From the NCBI GenBank assembly GCA_022821275.1, contig JAJEDY010000048.1:1-64000 (forward strand): a stretch of 64,000 nucleotides of DNA, written 5' to 3'. Each line of letters begins with the position of its first letter. Positions within the stretch are counted from its first letter, which is position 1. Positions 53,831 through 61,999 of this stretch are shown here, piece by piece. The notes below the pieces were generated by a model. That model was not told the DNA's origin, searched no databases, and was given only the letters and a program-made list of their open reading frames with translations. Origin of the DNA: Candidatus Latescibacterota bacterium. Lineage in GTDB: Bacteria > Latescibacterota > UBA2968. The position numbers and the translations under genes were made by a program.

Positions 53831-54889
53831 TATCGCTGCATTGAGGTCTCTGTCCATCTCAAGACCACATTGACAACAGTGGAATGTTCTTTCTCGCAAT
53901 TCAAGATTCTCTTTTACATTGTCGCAAGCAGAGCAAGTCTTTGACGACGGCAAACCCTGTTTGATTTGAGTAACATGCTTGCCTGTCTTTTTTGCGACAT
54001 ACTTGAGAATAGTCAAAAAGTCTGAGAATCCCAGATCATTAATTTTTCTTCCCCACAACTGTTTCATGGCTTTGATATTGAGTTTTTCAAAGCACATTAC
54101 GTCATATTCTTTGCAGAGTTGATAGGCAAGTTGCCAATGATATTCTTTGCGCTGATTCGCCACGCGCCTATGCACTCTGGCAAGGTTTACTCTTGCCCTA
54201 TGACGATTGTTGCTACCTTTCTTCTTGCCAGAAAGATTGCGATGCGCCTTTTTGACCTTTCTCGAATTACGATTGAAGAACAATGGCGATTGTATTTTTG
54301 TGCCGTCACTTGCCGTCAAGTATGTTTTCAAGCCAAAGTCAAAGCCTGCGGTCTTACCCGTCTTGACAATGAATGACTTGAACGCTTCAGCTTTTACAAC
54401 AACACATAGCCACAAGTCGCCTACTCTATCACGCTTAATGGTGACTGTTTTAACACGATCTACGTCAAAATCTCTACTTTTATGATACCTGAATACGCGC
54501 TCACCTATACGCATCTTGTTACCGTCCAGAAACTTGTATCCAGCTTGCTTAAGCGTATAGGACTTGTATTTGAATTTACTGCGGAATTTAGGCGGTCTCT
54601 TGTTGTCTTTTACAAAGAACTTCTGGTATCCAAAGTCTATGCGCTCGATCACATTTTGCAATGCCTGACTCGGCAAGAGACGCCAGTGAGAAAAACGCAC
54701 TGTCTTTTTCAACTTCGCCAAGTGATTGATCATTCTGAACTTGCCTGGATACTTCTTAAATCGCCGATAGTATCGCTTGTGCAAGGCGATGAAATGATTA
54801 TACACACCAGCAAAGGCGTCAATCTCGCGGTGGAGATACTTGTTGCGATCACATCGGCTATACATCTTGTATTTGTAGGTCACATACAT
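53786..54889 (-). CDS. tnpB: TnpB, RNA-guided nuclease of IS605-type element
   Basis: The protein has 367 residues. RuvC-type residues are in place: D184 (GFDFGLK), E268 (FEKLN) and D348 (DRDLNAAINI). A zinc finger has CSAC and CCQCG. The start at 54889 gives the usual MYVTYKYKMY beginning; a GTG 39 bases upstream is possible. TnpB is an RNA-guided DNA nuclease. All three catalytic residues are present, so it should be active if expressed. Confidence 0.92.
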   Translation of the reverse strand: MYVTYKYKMYSRCDRNKYLHREIDAFAGVYNHFIALHKRYYRRFKKYPGKFRMINHLAKLKKTVRFSHWRLLPSQALQNVIERIDFGYQKFFVKDNKRPPKFRSKFKYKSYTLKQAGYKFLDGNKMRIGERVFRYHKSRDFDVDRVKTVTIKRDRVGDLWLCVVVKAEAFKSFIVKTGKTAGFDFGLKTYLTASDGTKIQSPLFFNRNSRKVKKAHRNLSGKKKGSNNRHRARVNLARVHRRVANQRKEYHWQLAYQLCKEYDVMCFEKLNIKAMKQLWGRKINDLGFSDFLTILKYVAKKTGKHVTQIKQGLPSSKTCSACDNVKENLELRERTFHCCQCGLEMDRDLNAAINIHRWGRPPVAEVA

Positions 54890-55095
54890 TGGCAACCGCG
54901 CAGTAAAGAAATCCCCAGAAATTGTCACACAGATGCATAAAGCTCTCTGTCCGCTGAGGCTTGAGAAATAGCTACAAAAAAGGCATCATTCTTAATCTGT
55001 ATAACACTATAAATATACATAAAAACAATATCTTAATCAAGTAATATATGGGGCTTACGGGCTTACCAGATAATTTTAAAACAGCTTATCAGTAA

Positions 55096-55383
55096 TCAAA
55101 TAGGTGTCGCGTGCAACCGAAAACCCAATGCGTGTATAACCTTGAGCACGGTAGCAAAACCCGGATTCCCGTCAGGTGACAATGCTTTGTAAAGGCTTGC
55201 GCGTCCAAGACCTGTTTCACGGGCAATTTGCGTCATACCTTTGGCGCATGCGATATCACCTAAAGCAGCAGTGATTAAACTGGGATCGCCATCTTCGAGT
55301 ACGGCTTCGAGATATGCGGCGATATCTTCTTTCGTTTTCAGATGGGTCGCTGCATCCCAGGGATATGTTTTTGTTTTTGCCAT
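55096..55383 (-). CDS. HI1420-family addiction-module antitoxin
   Basis: The protein has 95 residues with TYPWDAATHLKTKEDIAAYLEAVLEDGDPS (first part diagnostic), then ARETGLGRASLYKALSPDGNP, a helix-turn-helix typical of the HI1420/HigA-like antidotes (putative addiction module antidote). GAGGAGG lies 5 bases before the ATG. Its toxin partner lies upstream as a decayed fragment. Confidence 0.85.
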   Translation of the reverse strand: MAKTKTYPWDAATHLKTKEDIAAYLEAVLEDGDPSLITAALGDIACAKGMTQIARETGLGRASLYKALSPDGNPGFATVLKVIHALGFRLHATPI

Positions 55384-55539
55384 GATTGCCTCCTCCTCAT
55401 AAATTGCACGCCAAATTCTGTGCTGTTTAATATCTTGATTTTGTGTTCGTTTGTCACCACCAGCGAGTAGGATCACCAGCAGTACAGGTGACGTTCCAGT
55501 GTCCGAGTGTCGCTTCCGTTGCACATAACGATATCCAGA
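55384..55539 (-). pseudogene. remnant of a HigB-like toxin
   Basis: Just upstream of the antitoxin, in frame with it, the minus strand reads GYRYVQRK...LLVILLAGGDKRTQNQDIK, matching the C-terminal strand and helix of HigB-like (HI1419/RelE-type) toxins. An insertion between YVQRK and LLVILL and the lack of any N-terminal two thirds show that the toxin is destroyed. No stop codon separates it from the antitoxin start. Confidence 0.65.
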
Positions 55540-55726
55540 TTATCGCTGATGAAGAACTTATGTTCAATAAATGCTGGTTCAACACCATCCAACCCGGCGA
55601 ACCCTGCATTACTGATGCACCCCACATTCCCAACCTGATTTTTAATTGTGTTCACACAGTTCAATAGCTATTATGGGACGCGGCTGGAAAGAGTCAAGTA
55701 TTCATTTGTTCGATGAGGAAACAAAA

Positions 55727-56947
55727 ATGCATTTGAGAGGAATCCATTTAGTAACGGACGATTTAGAAGACTCGGTCAACTTCTACACCCAGACTCTGGG
55801 GCTGAAGGAAATAGAGCGTGCATCTGACATAGTGGCTTTGCAGGGGAAAGATATAAGCAGTTGTTTATTACTCCTGCAAAAGGACACGGACATGGATGAA
55901 GGATTAGATCACATATCCTTCACAGTGGAAAACTTAGACAACATCGTTCAGAAACTTGAGGATGCGGATGTGGATGTCGAACTCAAAAGCTATGATGACG
56001 GGACGCGGGTAGCCCATTTTGAGGGTCCTGAGAATGTGATAATAGGATTGGCAACAGCAGACCTACTTGATACGTCTGGCGGCGAGGAAACAGAAATTCG
56101 GATTTATGGATTCGCCCTGAAAACGGACGATGTAGAAGACTCGGTGCAATTCTATACTCAGGTCTTGGGGTTAAAGGAAATAGAGGGCTTATCCTATGAG
56201 GACAATGAGGACTACGTTGGTTTACAAGCGGGGAATATAGTCATAGAACTCTTAGCGACAGGATGGTTTGAGTCTGAAGGCTTTGACCACATAGACTTCG
56301 CTGTGGACAACTGGGACAATACTATCCAGAAACTTGAGGGTGGGGATATAGATGTCGATTTTTTTGAAGACGCGCCTGGTGAGAAAAGGGCTTCATTATA
56401 TGATCCCGATGAGCAGGTGCACATAATATTAGGATCATTAGCCAAGAATGCAGAAACACAGATACCCGTATCAGACGAGAAAACAGAAAGTCCAGATGCA
56501 AATACTGAAATACCGAATATCGGAGAAAAAGTGCGGTTCTGGGAGGAGCAGGACCGAATCAACCAGGAGCTAATTCCCCGAGTCATTCGCCAGAACGAAC
56601 TGCTAACCCAGCACATAGCCGAGCACGACAACTTGCAGCAAATACTTAGCGATACTATCCAAAAGGCTCTATCTGAGCAAGCCCAACAGTATGAATCAGC
56701 CCTGGATACCGCCCAAAAACAGCTAAACGAAACTCATGAACAAATCACTCAAAAGGCTCTATCTGAGCAAGCCCAACAGTATGAATCAGCCTTGGACACC
56801 ACCCAAAAACAGCTAAATGAAACCCATGCCAAAGCACTTGAGACTCTGCGCCAAGAGGCACGTCAGATCCGAAATCGGCTTACCGCCATCGCTGCTGGCA
56901 GTGCTATCATCGCAATAGCCGCGCTAATCGTCGCGGTGCTCGCTTAG
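55727..56947 (+). CDS. double VOC-domain protein with coiled coil and C-terminal membrane anchor
   Basis: The protein has 406 residues. Two VOC-fold (glyoxalase/bleomycin-resistance) domains lie at about 1-115 and 125-237 (both start with a strand, then DSV.FYTQ.LGLKEIE). Metal ligands are partial: H7 and H62 in domain one, E174 and H188 in domain two. An acidic linker follows, then a coiled coil (about 268-382) with a 30-residue tandem duplication (312-371), and a terminal membrane helix (386-406). The start has GAGG eight bases upstream. No known family has this architecture to my knowledge. It is 17 bases before the next gene, probably one transcript. Confidence 0.7.
   Translation: MHLRGIHLVTDDLEDSVNFYTQTLGLKEIERASDIVALQGKDISSCLLLLQKDTDMDEGLDHISFTVENLDNIVQKLEDADVDVELKSYDDGTRVAHFEGPENVIIGLATADLLDTSGGEETEIRIYGFALKTDDVEDSVQFYTQVLGLKEIEGLSYEDNEDYVGLQAGNIVIELLATGWFESEGFDHIDFAVDNWDNTIQKLEGGDIDVDFFEDAPGEKRASLYDPDEQVHIILGSLAKNAETQIPVSDEKTESPDANTEIPNIGEKVRFWEEQDRINQELIPRVIRQNELLTQHIAEHDNLQQILSDTIQKALSEQAQQYESALDTAQKQLNETHEQITQKALSEQAQQYESALDTTQKQLNETHAKALETLRQEARQIRNRLTAIAAGSAIIAIAALIVAVLA
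56660..56837 (+). repeat. 90-base tandem duplication in the coiled-coil coding region
   Basis: Bases 56660-56749 and 56750-56837 are nearly identical in frame (30 codons, QKALSEQAQQ...QLNETH), differing at a few third positions and one A/T codon. It is a recent duplication that lengthens the coiled coil by about four heptads. Confidence 0.85.
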
Positions 56948-56964
56948 GAGATAGATACCAGGCC

Positions 56965-58086
56965 ATGCAGTCCCTCAATCTATTACCGGAACTACAGAAA
57001 CTTCCCGGCCCGGAATCCGATCAGCGCAAATCCTTTCAGGATATTATCACCGATCTGATGAGTATGGATCGAGGACTTTATGCGGCAGAAGCATCGGCGG
57101 CGACCTCGTTCGCAATGTGGGGCATTTTTGATACCATCAACGTAGATGATAAACTGGCCCAAGCCCACGAAATGGCCTTTGGTAACTATGAGGGCTCACT
57201 TCACGAACACTGGCAGGAAATGGCAGAAGGCGGCAACGAATCCATGACCGGGTTCGTCAGCGCACTGAAAGGCAAAGTGGCTGAACTCAACTTTGCAGAA
57301 GATCTCGAAGCGAGAGGATACACCAACGTAACAATACCCGATGACCCCACCCAACCTGTCTGGGATATATCCGCTATCACGCCTGATGGCGAACCCATCT
57401 TCTGGCAGGTCAAAACTGGATTAGCAGACCGCGCTGGTGAAGTCCAACAGCTAATGACCGATAATCCGGACGTACACTACGGCGTTGGCACTGAAATTTA
57501 CGCCGAAATTTACGACAGAATCGCTGAGCGTAGCCCGGAACTCATTGACCGAATGGCCGCTATAGGATACGACTACGAACTGGTGCAAGGAATAGGTGAT
57601 GGTCTCGAAACCCTCAGTGCCAATCAGGGCTTTGACCTGCCCGACAGTGTCGGAGAGATAGTCCCTTACGCGGGCGCAATTATTATGGGCGCTCGTCTGA
57701 TATACAATGTCATTAAAACCGAGAAGGAATTCAGCACGGCTGATCGTACCACCAAAAACAAAATGCAAGTCGTGCAAGCCCTCACTACAATGTCTCGGTT
57801 CGGCATTTCAACTGTCCTTTCAACCGCCGGTGGTTTTGGCGGGGCTGCCGCAGGCTCATTTATCCCAGGGTTTGGCAATCTGGCCGGCGGTGTTGGCGGC
57901 GCGTTATTCGGAGCCGGAATAGGAATGTACCTGAACAAGCACCTCCAACCCCATATGTTGAATCTAGCTCTGAATATCACCGGGCTCCCCCACGATGATC
58001 TGTTCTACTACAAGAACAAGCCGCATATTGACAGCGTGGCCCTATCCTTCCGTCAAAACGCTGGTCTGCTGACCGCTGCCTCCTGA
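56965..58086 (+). CDS. PD-(D/E)xK-like nuclease-domain protein with glycine-zipper membrane tail
   Basis: The protein has 373 residues. An N-terminal helical part (about 1-95) leads to a segment typical of restriction-endonuclease folds: GKVAELNFAEDLEARGY (E107), WDISAITPDGEPIFWQVKTG (D134, Q148-V-K150, a QxK variant of the ExK motif). After a helical middle, residues about 285-323 form a glycine-rich hydrophobic stretch (GGFGGAAAGSFIPGFG, GGVGGALFGAGIG) resembling glycine zippers of pore-forming proteins, then a short C-terminal part. It follows the VOC/coiled-coil gene by 17 bases. I do not recognise a family; a two-protein defence or effector unit is possible. Confidence 0.6.
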   Translation: MQSLNLLPELQKLPGPESDQRKSFQDIITDLMSMDRGLYAAEASAATSFAMWGIFDTINVDDKLAQAHEMAFGNYEGSLHEHWQEMAEGGNESMTGFVSALKGKVAELNFAEDLEARGYTNVTIPDDPTQPVWDISAITPDGEPIFWQVKTGLADRAGEVQQLMTDNPDVHYGVGTEIYAEIYDRIAERSPELIDRMAAIGYDYELVQGIGDGLETLSANQGFDLPDSVGEIVPYAGAIIMGARLIYNVIKTEKEFSTADRTTKNKMQVVQALTTMSRFGISTVLSTAGGFGGAAAGSFIPGFGNLAGGVGGALFGAGIGMYLNKHLQPHMLNLALNITGLPHDDLFYYKNKPHIDSVALSFRQNAGLLTAAS

Positions 58087-58241
58087 TTCTGTCCTATAAG
58101 TGGACAGATTCGGATTACTGGCGTCGTGCTGCATATAGGGATCAAAATCCTGTCGCAATGACGGCTTAGTTGATAGGGTTGACTAACTCATTTTTTTGAT
58201 TTCGGAAAGAACGTCACACATCATCTAACATACATTCAAAA

Positions 58242-58270
58242 ACCCCTAGAGAGATAATCTCTTCAGGGGT
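58242..58270 (-). terminator. terminator of the orphan antitoxin-like gene
   Basis: ACCCCT/AGGGGT arms with an inner GAGAT/ATCTC extension form a strong hairpin, followed on the minus strand by TTTTTG. It lies 51 bases after the small gene at 58322, so that gene is transcribed alone. Confidence 0.75.
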
Positions 58271-58321
58271 GTCATTTGGATGGATTTGGGTTACAAGAGA
58301 AGGTATGAGAGATCACCAAAA

Positions 58322-58528
58322 TTATTCATCATACGCCATTGCTCGGGTCACTTCACCGCCAACAACATCAGAATCCTTCACGATAAATTCCGACGGAGCT
58401 ACTTTCCGCTTGATAATGGGCTGTAGTCCACCACTATTCTCACCTCGCGCTTTCCAAATCGCAACGAGATTTTTGAGATATTGTATTCGATCTTCAGGCA
58501 ATCCTGCCACATCAAGCGTCGTTTCCAT
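58322..58528 (-). CDS. small antitoxin-like protein, orphan
   Basis: The protein has 68 residues (METTLDVAGLPEDRIQYLKNLVAIWK...). The start, DVAGLPEDRIQYLKNLV, is of a type common in short proteins beside PIN-domain toxins. GGAGAGG lies next to the ATG; a longer frame lacks a site. A terminator follows and no toxin gene is present on either side, so it is an orphan or a solitary regulator. Confidence 0.6.
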   Translation of the reverse strand: METTLDVAGLPEDRIQYLKNLVAIWKARGENSGGLQPIIKRKVAPSEFIVKDSDVVGGEVTRAMAYDE

Positions 58529-59000
58529 TATCCTCTCCACTGGTACGTATTTCAAACAGTCATAGATTGATATTTCAAAATTACTGTGTTATACTACAAT
58601 GGTTCGGACACTTTTCGATAGATTTTTAACCAACCAAAAACTCTAAATTTCTATAAAACAATGGTTTATATAAGGATATGTTTTTATCAAGCTCAGGGTA
58701 CAGACCTAAGTTGAAAATAAAACATTTGGCCTCATATAACTTGTTGATTTCAAAGAAACTTCTACAGCCAAAAACTGTCCGAAGTATTGATACTACAAAA
58801 GTCAATTTCGACATTTTAGGGGCAGTTTCCCCGGGCAGAATCATCACGAGGCAGACTTTTGCTGTCCCTTATCTGCAACACCGCGCTGACGGGTAGGCAC
58901 AACGGATGGAGATGAGACAGGATATGATCAACCAGGAAGCGAGGCGTGAGGGAATTTGAGGCTTTTTTAGCAGTGTAGCAGCATCACAATGGATGGTCGT
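58529..59000. other. AT-rich intergenic stretch
   Basis: This 470-base stretch is much more AT-rich than the rest. Two overlapping ORFs of about 72 codons on opposite strands lack ribosome sites and clear protein character, so I do not call them. No repeat or RNA signal was recognised. Confidence 0.5.
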
Positions 59001-59192
59001 TTACTTCAAGGACGCTGTCTGCCCTGCGAACTTAGAGCCTTGCAATTCTTGGAATAATTTCACTTGATCTGAATACTTCGTATTAAACGATTTTAAATAG
59101 GCTATGTATTTATCCGAATTATGATCACACACTTTAGACATAAGCTTCCGGCTTTCTCGGATGTTTTCAATCAATTCGTGATATGTATCCAT
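59001..59192 (-). CDS. small hypothetical protein
   Basis: The protein has 63 residues (MDTYHELIENIRESRKLMSKVCDHN...), rich in Lys, Glu and Ser and predicted helical. GGGAGATG lies 7 bases before the ATG, a better site than is usual for chance ORFs. I do not recognise a family. The 269 bases beyond it (59193-59461) hold nothing further. Confidence 0.4.
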   Translation of the reverse strand: MDTYHELIENIRESRKLMSKVCDHNSDKYIAYLKSFNTKYSDQVKLFQELQGSKFAGQTASLK

Positions 59193-59461
59193 GACTATTC
59201 ATCTCCCATGAGTTCCAGTAAGCATCTCATTTTTCTTAAAATATGCAGTATCGCACTCGTATCCACAACCCGAATTTAAGCACTTCCTCAAAAATCAAAA
59301 ACGGATCAGAACGCGCCGCGTATGCAACAGTGAACATTTTGATCTATGAATGCAATAATGGATTGAAATCATTGCGCCCTACAAAGGGGATTGCGCGAAA
59401 GGCGATTCTGAGATAAATTCTAAAAATAAAATTCCGAAAGCACAAATTCAGGAAACCCACC

Positions 59462-60733
59462 ATGATCCAAAGCGGCGTTGCAAGCGGAGACATCACACCA
59501 GAACCCGGTCCAGTGCTTCAGGGGCATTGGAACACCAACCCATCGCATGCCGTACTCTATCCTCTTGAAGTGCGAGCGGTCGTATTTGCCGAAGAAAACG
59601 CACAAATAGCCATCGCCACACTCGACGTCATCGGCATAACCAGAGCCACCACTGACCGAATCCGAGCGCAGGTAGCAAGCGCGTGTGGAATCCCGGGAGA
59701 CAGCGTAATGGTAGCGTGCAGCCACACGCATTGTGCCCTCCCCACACTGCCGTGTTTGGGCATGACCCCCGACCCCGAATATATGGATCGCATCGTCGAA
59801 ACCACCGCCGCGTGCATAGTCGAAGCAGCCGCAAATCTTCAGCCCGTAACCCTCGGTCTCGGATGTGGATCCGCGCATTTCAACATCAACCGCCGTCCGC
59901 TCCCCGGAGCCTCGAGCATGACCTTGAACTACGGCGGCATCGTCGATCGCCGCGTGCGGGTCTTACACGTAACAGGAGCAAACGGCACCCCCCTCGCCAC
60001 ATTATTCCACTACGCCTGCCACCCGACCACATTGAGCGGCGCCAACGGCATCATCTCGCCCGATTACCCCGGCATTGCCCGCACTCGAATTGAACAAACC
60101 CTCGATAGCAAAGCACTCTTCTTACCTGGATGCTTTGGCAATATCCGCCCCGCCATCCTGAGCGAAACCGGAGGATTCGCCTCCGCCACCAGAGAACAAT
60201 TAGACGCATGCGGTCACGAACTCGGCGATGAAGTATGCCGCGTAGCTACAGGACTGAACACCCGGAGCGCAGAAGGCATATCTGCCCGCCGCACCGACAT
60301 CGCAATACCTTATGGCGACCTCATGCCCGAAGACGAACTGCAAAAGATGGCAGCAGACGAAAGCGACCGCGGACAATTATTAACGGGTCCCTGGGCAAGA
60401 AAAGTATTGGAAATGGCGGCATCAGGCACCGTCCCAACCGAAAAACCCACTGAAATGCAACTGATACAGGTGGGACCACTATCACTGGTCACCATACCGG
60501 GCGAACCCGTACAGGAAATTGGGCATGCAATGGAAAAAAGACTGCGGAACATCAGCGAGGACCTGTGGCCCGTGGGCTATGCCAACGACGAGGTGGGATA
60601 TTTGTGTACAGAGCGGCAATACGAAGAAGGCGGATACGAACCCAATGCCTATCCGTATTACGGAGAACCTGCGCCATATCGGGGCGAAGAAGAAATCATC
60701 CTGCAAACAGCAGACACTTTAGCACGGGATTAA
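59462..60733 (+). CDS. neutral/alkaline ceramidase-like hydrolase
   Basis: The protein has 423 residues. It shares the family motifs with the protein at 35385: CSHTHCALPTLPCLG (Zn-type histidines), HYACHPTTLSG, FLPGCFGNIRP and VTIPGEPVQEIG, but is otherwise distant. No signal peptide. AGGAAACCCACC lies before the ATG. It is followed 2 bases later by a LarA-type gene, suggesting that the hydrolysis product (perhaps a hydroxy acid amide) is racemised next. Confidence 0.8.
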   Translation: MIQSGVASGDITPEPGPVLQGHWNTNPSHAVLYPLEVRAVVFAEENAQIAIATLDVIGITRATTDRIRAQVASACGIPGDSVMVACSHTHCALPTLPCLGMTPDPEYMDRIVETTAACIVEAAANLQPVTLGLGCGSAHFNINRRPLPGASSMTLNYGGIVDRRVRVLHVTGANGTPLATLFHYACHPTTLSGANGIISPDYPGIARTRIEQTLDSKALFLPGCFGNIRPAILSETGGFASATREQLDACGHELGDEVCRVATGLNTRSAEGISARRTDIAIPYGDLMPEDELQKMAADESDRGQLLTGPWARKVLEMAASGTVPTEKPTEMQLIQVGPLSLVTIPGEPVQEIGHAMEKRLRNISEDLWPVGYANDEVGYLCTERQYEEGGYEPNAYPYYGEPAPYRGEEEIILQTADTLARD

Positions 60734-60735
60734 AC

Positions 60736-61992
60736 ATGAAACACATCGATATACCCTATGGCCGAGGAGCCGTATCTGTTCAAACAGATCCCAAACAGGC
60801 GCACTGGGATGTAATCCGCCCCTCGTTTGAACCCGCACTTGAAGACCCCAAACGGCTCTTTCACAAAGCCGTGCGCGACCCCATCGGCACAAAACCCCTC
60901 AGAGAAATAGTCAAGCCTTCAGACCGGGTCGTAATCGCAACATCCGACGGCACCCGCCCCGTACCCAACAAACAACTGATCCCCTATCTACTCGAAGAAC
61001 TGCCCGTATCCCCCGACCAGGTAACCGTATTGATCGGCACGGGCACGCACAGGCCAAATACAGAGCGCGAAATTGTCGAAATGTTTGGCGAAGAGATGGT
61101 TCGCAGCGTACGCATCGTCAATCACGATGCATTTAGCGAAACGCAAAACGAACAGGTGGGCAAAACTGCGGATGGAACAACCGTATTTTTGAACAGGGAA
61201 TACATCAATGCAGATGTGCGCATTGCCCTCGGATTTATCGAACCGCACTTCTTTGCGGGCTTCTCGGGGGGTCCCAAAGCCGTCGCCCCTGGCGTGGCGA
61301 GTATTGAAACCATTTTTCGACTGCACCGCGCCGAACTGATCGCCGACCCAAACAGCACCTATGGCGTACTCCAGGAAAACCCACTACACAGTGAAATCCG
61401 CGAATGCGTCGCCCTGTGTCCCCCAGATTTTTTGCTCAACGTGACACTCAATGCAGAAAAGAAAATCTCGGGATATTACGCGGGCGACCTCTCCCAAGCC
61501 CATGCAAAGGGATGCGCCGATGTAAAAGCCTCGGCGATGGTACCCGTCGAAACCCCCTTCCCACTGGTGGTCACATCCAACAGCGGCTTTCCTCTGGATC
61601 AAAACCTGTATCAAACCGTAAAAGGCATCTCAGCCGCTGCGCGTATCGTAAATGACGGCGGAACAATTCTCGTAGCCAGTGCGTGCAGCGATGGCGTCCC
61701 CGATCACGGCAATTTTGCGGCATTGATGCGCGAAGGTCGTACACCTGCAGACGTAATAGAATCGGTTTATGCACGCGAACCGATCCTCGACCAGTGGCAG
61801 GCGCAAATTCTATCGGGCATATTAGACCGCGTAAACGTAAAAGTCTATACCGAAATGGACAGCGACGAGGTCCGCGCCTGCAAACTACAGGTCATACCCA
61901 ATCTCAACGAATCCATACGCGACCACTTAAAAGCCGAAGATGCCCGCATAGCCGTATTACCCGATGGCCCCCTGGTCATCCCCTACCTGTAA
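60736..61992 (+). CDS. LarA-family nickel-pincer racemase/epimerase
   Basis: The 418-residue protein is a LarA (DUF2088) homologue. Compared with Lactobacillus LarA, the pincer lysine K184 corresponds to K181 (GGPKAVAPG), and histidines H108, H174 and H200 to H105 (GTGTHRP), H171 (EPHFFAGF) and H197 (LHRAE), all at the same spacing; D71 and R74 (DGTRP) match the substrate-binding pair. It should bind the nickel-pincer nucleotide made by LarB/C/E, none of which is in this window. Substrate may be a 2-hydroxy acid other than lactate. It has no good Shine-Dalgarno and is probably coupled to the upstream gene. Confidence 0.9.
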   Translation: MKHIDIPYGRGAVSVQTDPKQAHWDVIRPSFEPALEDPKRLFHKAVRDPIGTKPLREIVKPSDRVVIATSDGTRPVPNKQLIPYLLEELPVSPDQVTVLIGTGTHRPNTEREIVEMFGEEMVRSVRIVNHDAFSETQNEQVGKTADGTTVFLNREYINADVRIALGFIEPHFFAGFSGGPKAVAPGVASIETIFRLHRAELIADPNSTYGVLQENPLHSEIRECVALCPPDFLLNVTLNAEKKISGYYAGDLSQAHAKGCADVKASAMVPVETPFPLVVTSNSGFPLDQNLYQTVKGISAAARIVNDGGTILVASACSDGVPDHGNFAALMREGRTPADVIESVYAREPILDQWQAQILSGILDRVNVKVYTEMDSDEVRACKLQVIPNLNESIRDHLKAEDARIAVLPDGPLVIPYL

Positions 61993-61999
61993 TCTCTCC

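Larger units (their letters stand above)
53691..55040 (-). mobile_element. IS200/IS605-type element with tnpB only
   Basis: The element contains tnpB but no tnpA. At its lower-coordinate side CCAAAGC/GCTTATGG hairpin (53692-53710) suits an IS605 right end. At the other side TTGAT (minus strand, 55036-55040) could be the target-adjacent motif before the left end; this is a guess based on ISDra2. It interrupts the HAD pseudogene. It may be mobilised in trans, or be stranded. Confidence 0.6.

Noticed and set aside
54929-55095. 3' half of the interrupted HAD gene
   Set aside because: No HAD motif or open frame in the right direction is present, so the gene is truncated and not merely split.
55443-55667. 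Reading frames on both strands upstream of the double-VOC gene
   Set aside because: They overlap the toxin remnant and lack ribosome sites and family features.
58626-58896. Two opposite-strand reading frames of about 72 codons
   Set aside because: Neither has a Shine-Dalgarno or recognisable protein features; the region is AT-rich.
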